A DNA stretch of 13,996 nt from Sphingomonadaceae bacterium (GTDB taxonomy: Bacteria > Pseudomonadota > Alphaproteobacteria > Sphingomonadales > Sphingomonadaceae): the NCBI GenBank assembly GCA_004282995.1, contig SHLU01000034.1, forward strand, positions 1 through 13,996, written 5' to 3'. Positions within the stretch are counted from its first letter, which is position 1. Each line of letters starts with the position of its first letter. The notes under the pieces are model-generated. The model did not search any database. It was not told the origin of the DNA and was given only the letters and a program-made list of their open reading frames with translations. Shown piece by piece: positions 1 to 7,054 of this stretch. The position numbers were made by a program, and so were the translations under genes.

Positions 1-1
1 C

Positions 2-1414
2 CGCACCGCGTTGCTTTTGACTGCCATCGGCGACCTCCTACTGGCTCTGTTGGCTCTGCCTTTGCTGATTGGCGGAGCGTGTATCGTCACTTCGATCATC
101 GGCACCTACTTCGTCCGGCTGGGCGGAGGACAGAACGTGATGGGCGCGATGTACAAGGGTTTCCTTGTCTCCGCTATCCTCGCCATCCCGCTGATCTGGC
201 TGGTTACAAGTTTTGCGCTGGGTACGGCCGGTACGGGCATGAACGATGTCATCAACGGCGGCACCGGCATGGTTGAATTCACCGGCATGGACCTGTTCTG
301 GTGCGCCATGCTGGGCCTGGCTATTACTGGCCTGATCATCTGGATCACCGAGTATTACACCGGTACGGGTTTCCGTCCGGTTCGCTCGATCGCCAAGGCC
401 TCGGAAACGGGCCATGGTACCAATGTGATCCAGGGCCTGGCCATCAGCCTTGAATCGACCGCACTGCCTACGCTCGTTATCGTGTCGGGCATTGTCATTG
501 CCTACCAGCTCGCAGGCCTCATGGGCATTGCCTATGGCGCTACTGCGATGTTGGCGCTGGCTGGCATGGTAGTCGCGCTCGACGCCTATGGCCCGGTTAC
601 CGACAATGCCGGTGGCATCGCCGAAATGGCCGGTCTGAATGACAGCGTGCGCAACCGGACCGACCTCCTCGATGCGGTCGGCAACACCACCAAGGCAGTG
701 ACCAAGGGCTATGCAATCGGTTCAGCGGGCCTCGGCGCGCTGGTGCTTTTTGCCGCCTACACCACCGATCTCAGGGTGTTCTTCCCGGCATACACTGACG
801 GCAATCTCGCCAATGGCGAGGTATCGTTCAGCCTGGAGAACCCCTATGTGATCGTCGGCCTGTTCCTCGGCGCACTGCTGCCGTATCTGTTCGGTGCGAT
901 GGGCATGACCGCTGTCGGCCGCGCCGCTGGTGACGTAGTCAAGGACGTCCGCGAGCAGTTTGCTGCGGACAAGGGCATCATGGCCGGCACCAGCCGTCCG
1001 GACTATGCCCGCACGGTCGACCTGGTGACTAAGGCCGCGATCAAGGAAATGATCATTCCGTCGCTGCTGCCGGTGCTGGCGCCGATCGTGGTGTATTTCG
1101 TCATCACCGCGATTGCCGGCCAGGACAACGGCTTTGCCGCCCTGGGCGCACTGCTCCTCGGCGTCATCGTCGGCGGTCTGTTCGTGGCGCTTTCCATGAC
1201 AGCCGGTGGCGGCGCATGGGACAATGCAAAGAAGTACATCGAGGATGGCCATCACGGCGGCAAGGGCTCCGAAGCCCACAAGGCCGCAGTAACGGGCGAT
1301 ACGGTGGGCGATCCCTACAAGGATACCGCGGGTCCGGCCGTTAACCCGATGATCAAGATCACCAACATCGTCGCGCTGCTGCTGCTCGCGGTGTTGGCGG
1401 GTCACGCTGGCTGA
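2..1414 (+). CDS. hppA: K+-independent membrane-bound H+-translocating pyrophosphatase, C-terminal part (5' end outside window)
   Basis: This integral inner-membrane enzyme hydrolyses pyrophosphate and uses the energy to pump protons out of the cytoplasm. The reading frame is open to the left window edge. About 470 of a usual ~700 residues are visible, so the N-terminal membrane helices and the first catalytic PPi-binding loop are missing. The visible part is a series of long hydrophobic helices carrying family signatures: GTGFRPVRSIA, DAYGPVTDNAGGIAEMAGL, GNTTKAVTKGYAIGSAG, and a C-terminal cytoplasmic loop with DNAKKYIE and GDTVGDPYKDTAGPA. Lys in GNTTKA, where K+-dependent enzymes have Ala, is the established marker of the K+-independent class. 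The gene ends in a hydrophobic helix and is followed by its own terminator, so it is not cotranscribed with the next gene. The family call is essentially certain; the true start cannot be seen. Confidence 0.97.
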   Translation, partial: RTALLLTAIGDLLLALLALPLLIGGACIVTSIIGTYFVRLGGGQNVMGAMYKGFLVSAILAIPLIWLVTSFALGTAGTGMNDVINGGTGMVEFTGMDLFWCAMLGLAITGLIIWITEYYTGTGFRPVRSIAKASETGHGTNVIQGLAISLESTALPTLVIVSGIVIAYQLAGLMGIAYGATAMLALAGMVVALDAYGPVTDNAGGIAEMAGLNDSVRNRTDLLDAVGNTTKAVTKGYAIGSAGLGALVLFAAYTTDLRVFFPAYTDGNLANGEVSFSLENPYVIVGLFLGALLPYLFGAMGMTAVGRAAGDVVKDVREQFAADKGIMAGTSRPDYARTVDLVTKAAIKEMIIPSLLPVLAPIVVYFVITAIAGQDNGFAALGALLLGVIVGGLFVALSMTAGGGAWDNAKKYIEDGHHGGKGSEAHKAAVTGDTVGDPYKDTAGPAVNPMIKITNIVALLLLAVLAGHAG

Positions 1415-1438
1415 ACGGTCTTTGACAGACACCAAGAG

Positions 1439-1472
1439 GGGGCGCGTGAACACATTGTTCGCGCGCCCCTTT
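1439..1472 (+). terminator. Rho-independent terminator of hppA
   Basis: A 14-bp stem pairs 1439-1452 (GGGGCGCGTGAACA) with 1456-1469 (TGTTCGCGCGCCCC). There is one G-U wobble and a 3-nt loop, followed by TTTG and a further T-rich stretch. It begins 24 bp after the hppA stop codon. The stem is very GC-rich, but the T tract is short and interrupted. It isolates hppA from the downstream gene run. Confidence 0.85.
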
Positions 1473-1602
1473 GTATTTGGACGTTAATACTTCCCCGTGC
1501 GCTGTTCCGATCTTGAACGTGCCAAGTTTTGTTAAGCCTTCCTCAGTCCCTTTCAACTAGGACGCGCTGCGAGGGCCAAGGCGGAAAAAGGGGAATGCGC
1601 GC

Positions 1603-2769
1603 GTGGAAGCTGCGCTCAATATGCGCGAATGGGAAGCTTCGTGGACCGATAGGCCCGGCGAAGCAATCCGCGCCACCGTGCTCGATCCGGCCAATCTTTC
1701 CCAACCAGACATCATCGCCGCGTGGGACGAGTTGGCCCGTCACGCAAGTGACCCCAATCCCTATTATGAAAGCTGGTTTCTCACTCCTTCGTTGGTGCAT
1801 TTTGCACAGGACGGAGACGTTACATTGCTCTGCCTGGAGCGAGACGACGCGTGGATCGGGCTGTTCCCGCTTGCCAGGTGCAAGGATTACTACGGCAAGC
1901 CGATATCGCATCTTTCGGCCTGGCTGCACCCCAACATGTTCCTCGGCACCCCCTTGGTGCGCCGGGGAATGGAAATCGCCTTCTGGCAGGCCCTGTTTGA
2001 CTGGACCGATGCCCATGCGGGCACCGCCTTGTTCCTGCACCTCCCCGAACTCTCGCTTGACACTCCGCTGGCAAACTCGCTCGGGCAGGTTGCACAATTG
2101 CAGAACCGGCGCTGCAGTATTGTCGAGCGATACGAAAGAGCCTGCCTCGATTCTGACCTCGCCGGCGACGATTACAGACGGGCGCACCATTCTGGTCGCA
2201 AACGCAAGGGTCTGCGGCGCCGGTTAAGTCGCCTCAGCGAACGTGGTGAAGTCGCATTCCGTTGGGATCACGGCGACGACGGCCTCGATGACTGGATCGA
2301 CGATTTCTTCCGAATCGAAGCTTCGGGGTGGAAGGGTCAATCAGGCTCTGCGCTGGCCTGCTCTCCCCGAACCTCGGGCCTGTTTCGTGAAGCGGTCAGG
2401 GGTGCTGCGCGGCGCGGGCGCGCAACCCGCCTTGCATTGACCGTAAACGATGTTCCGGTCGCAATGCTCGTCAACTTCCTGTGCCCGCCAGCCTCCTTCG
2501 GCTTCAAGACTGCCTACGACGAAAACTTTGCCGCCTGTTCGCCGGGCGTGCTGATCGAGAACGAATATCTGTCCGAACTCGACCGGAATGCCTTCGAATG
2601 GTCCGACAGCTGCGCCGCTGCCGACCATCCGGTGATGAACAGCATGTGGGCCGAGCGGCGGTCCATCGGCAAAATCTCCGTCGCCATCGGCGGACGGATC
2701 CGCCGCGCCGTGGCAGCGCCATTGATCCGGTTCGAAACCCATCGCTTCAAAAAAGGAGCAAGCCAGTGA
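1603..2769 (+). CDS. GNAT-superfamily acyltransferase, BioF2/CelD-like (PF13480 type)
   Basis: This predicted soluble protein of 388 residues would transfer an acyl group from an acyl-CoA-like donor to an unknown amine or hydroxyl acceptor. The N-terminal half has the usual opening of this family (WDELARHASDPNPYYESWFL, residues 41-60), with W-D-E-L and a proline/aromatic cluster. The GNAT_6-like core spans about residues 188-330. It begins with a basic stretch (SGRKRKGLRRRLSRL), then FFRIEASGWKG, a strand around TRLALTVNDVPVAMLVNF, and FGFKTAYDENFAACSPGVLI. No signal peptide or membrane helix is seen. The start is taken as GTG 1603 because AAGGGG lies at 1588-1593, 9 nt upstream; ATG 1621 is an in-frame alternative with a weaker site. 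It overlaps the next gene by four bases. CelD/BcsL relatives are linked to polysaccharide or cell-surface modification, but the substrate here is unknown. Confidence 0.82.
   Translation: MEAALNMREWEASWTDRPGEAIRATVLDPANLSQPDIIAAWDELARHASDPNPYYESWFLTPSLVHFAQDGDVTLLCLERDDAWIGLFPLARCKDYYGKPISHLSAWLHPNMFLGTPLVRRGMEIAFWQALFDWTDAHAGTALFLHLPELSLDTPLANSLGQVAQLQNRRCSIVERYERACLDSDLAGDDYRRAHHSGRKRKGLRRRLSRLSERGEVAFRWDHGDDGLDDWIDDFFRIEASGWKGQSGSALACSPRTSGLFREAVRGAARRGRATRLALTVNDVPVAMLVNFLCPPASFGFKTAYDENFAACSPGVLIENEYLSELDRNAFEWSDSCAAADHPVMNSMWAERRSIGKISVAIGGRIRRAVAAPLIRFETHRFKKGASQ
2753..2758 (+). promoter_or_regulatory. Ribosome binding site fixing a GTG start inside the GNAT stop
   Basis: AAGGAG sits 7 nt before GTG 2766. 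This chooses the short oxygenase reading (279 aa) over a longer open frame that runs back to 2481 inside the upstream gene. The GTG overlaps the upstream TGA (2767-2769) as GTGA, the pattern of translational coupling. Confidence 0.85.
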
Positions 2770-3605
2770 CTATCTTTCCGCAGTCCTCGCGCGATTTCTT
2801 CGCGACGAACTATCCCGAGGTCGCTCACAAGCTTGAACACAATCTGGATGAGCACGAGCTGCTGACGCTCGATGCGCTTGCCGATCTGGCTGACAGCCTT
2901 CCGAAGAAATATATCGAGTGCAATGCGGGTGACCTGCCCCTTGGCGTCGAGGAGCGACCCGAGCAATTGCTCGACAATGTTGGCGATCGAATCCGCAATA
3001 TTGAGGCTGAGGGTTCGTGGGTGGGCCTGCGCGAAGTCAACCAGAGTCCGGCCTACCGGCAATTGCTCGAAGACATGCTCGACGACTTCCGCCCCCAGAT
3101 CGAGGATCGTACCGGGGCGATCATCAACATCCAGGGCTTCATCTTCGTAACTTCGCCAGGCGGAGTGACCCCGTTTCACTTCGATCCGGAACACAATATC
3201 CTGTTCCAGGTTCGTGGCTCCAAGATTTTCAGCCATTTCCCCGCCGGCGATCCGCGGTTCGCCAGTGACGAGCATCACGAAACCTATCATTCGGGCGGCC
3301 CGGCAGAACTGCCGTTCCGTGATGAAATGCTCGAAGGCATGAACGAATTTCACCTTGCTCCAGGCGAGGCATTGCACGTGCCGGTAATGGCGCCACATTT
3401 CGTACGCAACGGACCCGAGGTATCGATCTCGCTTTCGGTCACCTGGCGCAGCGAGTGGAGCTATGCCGAAGCCGATGCCCGGGGGTTCAACCGCCTCACG
3501 CGCAAGCTGGGCCTGGCCCCCAAGCCGCCGCAGCGCTGGCCAGGACAGAACCGTGGCAAAGCCTACGCTTATCGCGCTTTACGCAAAAGTGGGCTGGTGG
3601 CCTGA
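2766..3605 (+). CDS. JmjC/cupin_8-type Fe(II)/2-oxoglutarate-dependent oxygenase
   Basis: This is a predicted cytosolic non-haem iron oxygenase of 279 residues, expected to hydroxylate an unknown protein or small-molecule substrate while decarboxylating 2-oxoglutarate. The double-stranded beta-helix core is visible at residues 119-226. INIQGFIFVTSPGGVTPFHF leads into the HxD pair H138/D140. QVRGSKIFSHF follows; its Lys153 sits where cupin_8/JmjC enzymes commonly hold 2-oxoglutarate. PHFVRNG supplies the distal metal ligand, most likely H211, with H204 as the alternative. The facial triad therefore appears intact. The C-terminal tail is basic (RLTRKLGLAPKPPQRW). The start is GTG 2766, supported by a strong ribosome binding site and by overlap with the upstream acyltransferase, so the two are probably made in fixed ratio. 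tesB follows after 42 bp. The fold is confident; the substrate is unknown. Confidence 0.85.
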   Translation: MTIFPQSSRDFFATNYPEVAHKLEHNLDEHELLTLDALADLADSLPKKYIECNAGDLPLGVEERPEQLLDNVGDRIRNIEAEGSWVGLREVNQSPAYRQLLEDMLDDFRPQIEDRTGAIINIQGFIFVTSPGGVTPFHFDPEHNILFQVRGSKIFSHFPAGDPRFASDEHHETYHSGGPAELPFRDEMLEGMNEFHLAPGEALHVPVMAPHFVRNGPEVSISLSVTWRSEWSYAEADARGFNRLTRKLGLAPKPPQRWPGQNRGKAYAYRALRKSGLVA

Positions 3606-3647
3606 CCCGGATTGACCTTGCTGCGCCGTCGTCGCAGGAGGCGCAAG

Positions 3648-4562
3648 ATGAGCGAAGCACCCTCCCCCGAGAAACTTGTCGCCGGCCTGGTTAAACTGCT
3701 GACGGTCGAAAAGCGCGCGACCGACGTTTACCAGGGCCTGCCCCAAAAAGGTGGTACCGGCCGCGTGTTCGGCGGGCAGGTCATCGCGCAAGCCCTACAG
3801 GCCGCACAAACCTCGGTCACGGATGGGAAGCAGGCACATTCGCTGCATGCCTACTTCCTGCGTGGTGGCAAGGAAGGCCCACCGATCGAATATCGCATCG
3901 AACGCGATTTCGACGGTCGCAGCTTTGCCAATCGCCGGGTCGTTGCTTCGCAGGAGAACGAGGACGGATCCAGCACGCCGATCCTCAACCTCACCGCCAG
4001 TTTCCAGGCACCCGAAGACGGAATGGAGCACGATGATGCCCCCATGCCCGACGTGCCTGCACCCGAAGACCTGCGCACCGACATGGAAGTCCGCCGCGAG
4101 ATCGCCGACAAGCTTGGCGACGGGCTGGGCGATCCGCAGCGCGCCATGATGTTGCGCCCGCGCCCGATCGACATGCGCACCTGCGATCGGCTCCATTGGA
4201 TGAATCGCGAGCCGAGCGAACCACGCGCGCACAGCTGGTTTCGAACCGTCGCCCCCCTGCCCGACGATCCGCAACTGCATCGTGCGGTCATCTCCTATGC
4301 CAGCGATTACACGCTGTTGGGCACCAGCGCGCTCCCGCACGGACTTAGCTGGATGCGCGGCGAGCTGGTCGGGGCCAGCCTCGATCACGCGATCTGGTTC
4401 CATCGCCCGGCGCGTGCCGACGAATGGCTGCTCTATGCCACGCAGGCGCCTTGGTCCGGCTCTGGCCGCGGCATGAATCTCGGCCGCATCTTCAACCGCG
4501 AAGGTCAGCTGGTCGCAAGCGTGGCCCAGGAAGGCATGATGCGGCAACGCAAAGGAAAGTGA
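3648..4562 (+). CDS. tesB: Acyl-CoA thioesterase II (TesB family)
   Basis: This 304-residue cytosolic double-hotdog thioesterase hydrolyses medium- and long-chain acyl-CoA to free fatty acid and CoA. The N-terminal hotdog carries GRVFGGQVIAQALQAA (39-54) and HSLHAYFLRGG (64-74). The C-terminal hotdog carries SYASDYTLLG with D220, SLDHAIWFHRP with S244, and ASVAQEGMMR with Q294. These correspond to the Asp204/Thr228/Gln278 catalytic set of E. coli TesB, with Ser in place of Thr, a conservative exchange. Length matches the family. The start is ATG 3648, with AGGAGG at 3636-3641 and 6-nt spacing; an upstream in-frame TTG at 3612 would add an unlikely poly-Arg leader. It lies 42 bp after the oxygenase and 52 bp before the carotenoid-oxygenase gene on the same strand, so cotranscription is plausible. 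TesB has broad physiological roles and does not by itself identify the pathway of its neighbours. Confidence 0.95.
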   Translation: MSEAPSPEKLVAGLVKLLTVEKRATDVYQGLPQKGGTGRVFGGQVIAQALQAAQTSVTDGKQAHSLHAYFLRGGKEGPPIEYRIERDFDGRSFANRRVVASQENEDGSSTPILNLTASFQAPEDGMEHDDAPMPDVPAPEDLRTDMEVRREIADKLGDGLGDPQRAMMLRPRPIDMRTCDRLHWMNREPSEPRAHSWFRTVAPLPDDPQLHRAVISYASDYTLLGTSALPHGLSWMRGELVGASLDHAIWFHRPARADEWLLYATQAPWSGSGRGMNLGRIFNREGQLVASVAQEGMMRQRKGK

Positions 4563-4599
4563 GGCTTGCCTGAGTGCAGGGCTGCGCTACCTTTCCGGC

Positions 4600-4605
4600 G
4601 AGAGG
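4600..4605 (+). promoter_or_regulatory. Ribosome binding site deciding the oxygenase start
   Basis: GAGAGG directly abuts ATG 4606 (no spacing) but lies 9 nt before the in-frame ATG 4615. It therefore favours 4615 as the initiation codon, shortening the protein by three residues. Confidence 0.6.
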
Positions 4606-4614
4606 ATGCATTCG

Positions 4615-6099
4615 ATGCAGGTTATCCGCCAACCGACACTCAGATACACGCTTGAGCCGTCCAACCATCCCTATCTGTCCGGTGCCTGGACCCCCCTCCA
4701 CGAAGAGGTGGAGGTTGACGCACTAGAGGTACTCGAAGGCGCAATACCTGCTGATATCGACGGCATTTATCTGCGCAACACCGAAAACCAGGTTCACCAG
4801 CCGCTCGGCCGACATCACCCGTTTGATGGCGATGCCATGATCCACCAGGTTCGCATTTCGGGCGGCAAAGCGAGCTATCGCAACCGCTTCGTGCGGACCC
4901 ATTGTTTCGAGCAGGAGCAGGTAGCCGGTCGCTCGCTATGGGGTGGGCTGATGGATCCACCCAGCATTTCGACCCGCCCCGGCTTCGGCGCACACGGCAG
5001 CCTCAAGGATACCGGCAGTACCGATATCATCGTTCATGCCGGCATCGCCTATGCCACCTTCTACCAGTGCGGCGAGGCGTGGATGGTCGACCCGGAGACG
5101 CTGGAAACGCTCGGCAAGGCACCGTGGGCTCCACTCGACGGCGTCAGCGCGCATCCCAAGGTCGATGAAGAAACCGGAGAACTACTGTTCTTCAATTATT
5201 CCAAGCATGAACCCTATATGCACTACGGCGTGGTCGACCGCACCGGGCGGCTGGCGCATTACGTACCGATTCCCCTGCCCGGCCCGCGCCTGCCACACGA
5301 CATGGCAATCACGAAAAACTGGTCGATCCTCAACGACATGCCACTGTTCTGGGATGAAGACCTGCTCAAGCGCGACATTCACGCCGCGCGGATGCACGAA
5401 GGCGTGCCGACGCGGTTCGCGCTCATCCCGCGGCATGGGCAACCCGAAAACATCCGCTGGTTCGAGGCCGAGCCGACCTTTGTCCTCCACTGGACCAATG
5501 CCTATGAGGACGGCGACGAGGTGGTGCTCGAAGGTTACCACCAGTCCAATCCCATGCCGGAGCCGATCTCCGAAGCCGGGCAATATGCCCAAATGATGGC
5601 CTATGTAGACGAACACAGCTTCCAGAGCCGCCTGCACCGTTGGCGTTTCAACTTGACCACTGGAGAAACGCACGAAGAGCGGCTGTCCGAACGTATTGTC
5701 GAATTCGGCACCATCAATCCCAATTATGCAATGCAGAAAGGCCGCCACATATGGTCGACCTCTGCCAAACCCGGGTGGTTCCTGTTCAACGGCTTCGTCC
5801 GGCACGATACGCTCACTGGAGAAGAGCAGGTCTTGCAATTGCCGGACGGGGTCTATGCCAGCGAAAGCCCGATGGTGCCAAAACGCGGCTCCAGCGACGA
5901 AGCATCGGGTTACCTCGTCACCTTCCTGATCGACGAGAACAGGGGCAAGAGTGAATGCGCTATCCTCGATGCCGCCGACATCGCGCGGGGCCCGATCTGC
6001 CGCCTCGCCCTGCCGCACAAGATCTGCAGCGGCACCCACGCAACCTGGGTCGAAAACAGCCGGATCGAGACTGACCGGACCGCCCGCCTCATTGTTTGA
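4615..6099 (+). CDS. Carotenoid oxygenase family protein (lignostilbene/apocarotenoid cleavage dioxygenase type)
   Basis: This is a non-haem Fe(II) dioxygenase of 494 residues that would split a conjugated C=C bond with O2 to give two aldehydes. It shows the seven-bladed-propeller family hallmarks. YLRNTENQVHQP and HPFDGDAMIH lie near the N-terminus. The four iron-ligand histidines are visible in VSAHPKVD, RLPHDMAITKN, FVLHWTNAYE and SGTHATWV (H180, H228, H292, H475 from this start). ASESPMVPK supplies a probable second-shell Glu. There is no signal peptide. The SGTHATWV ending and GSLKDTGSTDII segment resemble the lignostilbene dioxygenase branch more than plant NCEDs, from memory. Its Lys (131 here, 134 from ATG 4606) could be the phenol-contacting Lys of that branch, but alignment is needed. 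An ATG at 4606 is the alternative start. The gene ends 3 bp from the convergent stress-protein gene. Family certain, substrate uncertain. Confidence 0.92.
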   Translation: MQVIRQPTLRYTLEPSNHPYLSGAWTPLHEEVEVDALEVLEGAIPADIDGIYLRNTENQVHQPLGRHHPFDGDAMIHQVRISGGKASYRNRFVRTHCFEQEQVAGRSLWGGLMDPPSISTRPGFGAHGSLKDTGSTDIIVHAGIAYATFYQCGEAWMVDPETLETLGKAPWAPLDGVSAHPKVDEETGELLFFNYSKHEPYMHYGVVDRTGRLAHYVPIPLPGPRLPHDMAITKNWSILNDMPLFWDEDLLKRDIHAARMHEGVPTRFALIPRHGQPENIRWFEAEPTFVLHWTNAYEDGDEVVLEGYHQSNPMPEPISEAGQYAQMMAYVDEHSFQSRLHRWRFNLTTGETHEERLSERIVEFGTINPNYAMQKGRHIWSTSAKPGWFLFNGFVRHDTLTGEEQVLQLPDGVYASESPMVPKRGSSDEASGYLVTFLIDENRGKSECAILDAADIARGPICRLALPHKICSGTHATWVENSRIETDRTARLIV

Positions 6100-6102
6100 C
6101 AG

Positions 6103-6921
6103 CTAGTGGGTCATGAATACCGGCAACGTGACATCCGAAAGCATGTCGCGCGTAGCTCCGCCGAAAACCCTCTCGGCCAGCCGCCAATGACCATAGGCAC
6201 CCATGACGACGAGACCGCACTTTCGCTGTTGCGCCGCATCGCGCAGCACACGCGACACCTTGCGATCTTGCGGCGGCAGCTCGACGATTTCGCAATCGAC
6301 GCCATGACGTGAGAGATAGGCAGCACCCTGCGTGGGAGGCAGGTCCAGCTTCGCCCGAGCTTTGCTCCCTTCGTCGACATAAGCGAGGAAAACGCGGCTT
6401 GCGCGCTTCAGCAGAGGCATGGCGGCGCGCAAGGCATGCGACGCTTCAGCCGAGCCGTCCCAGCCGATCAGGACCGGGGCCGATGCATCGAAACGGTCCA
6501 GTTCGTCGGGTACCACCAGTACCGGGCAGCGCGCATGCATCGCAAGATCGCCGACAGTGGCCGAAGGCCTGCGCCCGTCAACATGCGGTTCGCGCGCTCC
6601 AACTATGATGAGGTCGCACAGGGCGGAATGGTGCAGCAGCACAGATGACGACGAGCCGCCGACTTCGAGCCAGTCCCACGCAATATCCTCGTTGCCGAGA
6701 TCCTTGATCGTGCTTTCCCGCAACTTGTCGGCAGCCTCGCGCCAGACCGGAACCATGGCCGCAAAGGCAGCACCATAGAAATCGCCGGGCACACTGGCCT
6801 CGACCGGGATGGCGTAGACTATCCCGACATGCGCCTCAAAAGTTCGCGCGAGATCTAGCGCGACCTGCAAGCGGTTTTCGAATCCTTCATCGTCGAAGGC
6901 GTGAACAATAATCGATTTCAT
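6103..6921 (-). CDS. Tandem-domain universal stress protein (UspA family)
   Basis: This 272-residue soluble protein has two Usp folds. Domain 1 (about 1-138) begins MKSIIVHAFDDEG and ends RCPVLVVPDE, but its nucleotide loop (VGAREPHVDGRRPS) is degenerate. Domain 2 (about 149-272) begins VLIGWDGSAEAS with D154 and carries the complete ATP-binding pattern G-2x-G-9x-G at G241, G244 and G254, then G-A-T, in GAYGHWRLAERVFGGAT. Such proteins aid survival under stress, energy limitation or low oxygen, by mechanisms that vary. The start is ATG at 6921, with GGAG 8 nt upstream on the minus strand. The gene follows uvrC after a 133-bp gap that contains a FNR/FixK-like box at 7003-7016, so it probably has its own promoter and oxygen control. 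Its end is 3 bp from the convergent oxygenase gene, leaving no room for a separate terminator. Confidence 0.93.
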   Translation of the reverse strand: MKSIIVHAFDDEGFENRLQVALDLARTFEAHVGIVYAIPVEASVPGDFYGAAFAAMVPVWREAADKLRESTIKDLGNEDIAWDWLEVGGSSSSVLLHHSALCDLIIVGAREPHVDGRRPSATVGDLAMHARCPVLVVPDELDRFDASAPVLIGWDGSAEASHALRAAMPLLKRASRVFLAYVDEGSKARAKLDLPPTQGAAYLSRHGVDCEIVELPPQDRKVSRVLRDAAQQRKCGLVVMGAYGHWRLAERVFGGATRDMLSDVTLPVFMTH

Positions 6922-7002
6922 GGGCCCTACTCCATAGACTGCGAAGGACGCGGAAACGCCTTTTCAACCAGCAAAGGATGCATCGCAAACAACAGCATTG
7001 CA

Positions 7003-7016
7003 TTGATGCAGGTCAA
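7003..7016 (-). promoter_or_regulatory. FNR/FixK-type anaerobox upstream of the universal stress protein gene
   Basis: Read on the minus strand the site is TTGACCTGCATCAA, a full match to TTGAY-N4-RTCAA, the established binding consensus of Fnr/FixK proteins in alphaproteobacteria. It lies 82 nt upstream of the stress protein start, in the uvrC-usp gap. An activator bound at -41.5 would place transcription start near 6968. I see no convincing -10 hexamer there, so the promoter itself is not defined. Confidence 0.6.
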
Positions 7017-7054
7017 ACTCGAAATTCTTCCCACCACGGTCGCCGTTACATTCG

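Noticed and set aside
722..1453. Minus-strand open frame opposite hppA
   Set aside because: It is a shadow of the pyrophosphatase with His/Arg/Gln-rich nonsense composition.
1513..1540. Promoter for the GNAT gene (TTGAAC then TTAAGC)
   Set aside because: Spacing is only 13 bp and no better -10 is evident; the 1473-1602 stretch otherwise shows nothing I can name.
2481..2765. Upstream extension of the oxygenase frame back to 2481
   Set aside because: It lies wholly within the GNAT gene in another frame, reads as basic low-complexity sequence, and the GTG at 2766 has an excellent ribosome binding site.
3612..3647. TTG 3612 as the tesB start
   Set aside because: It would add a run of Arg residues absent from the family, while ATG 3648 has AGGAGG at 6-nt spacing.
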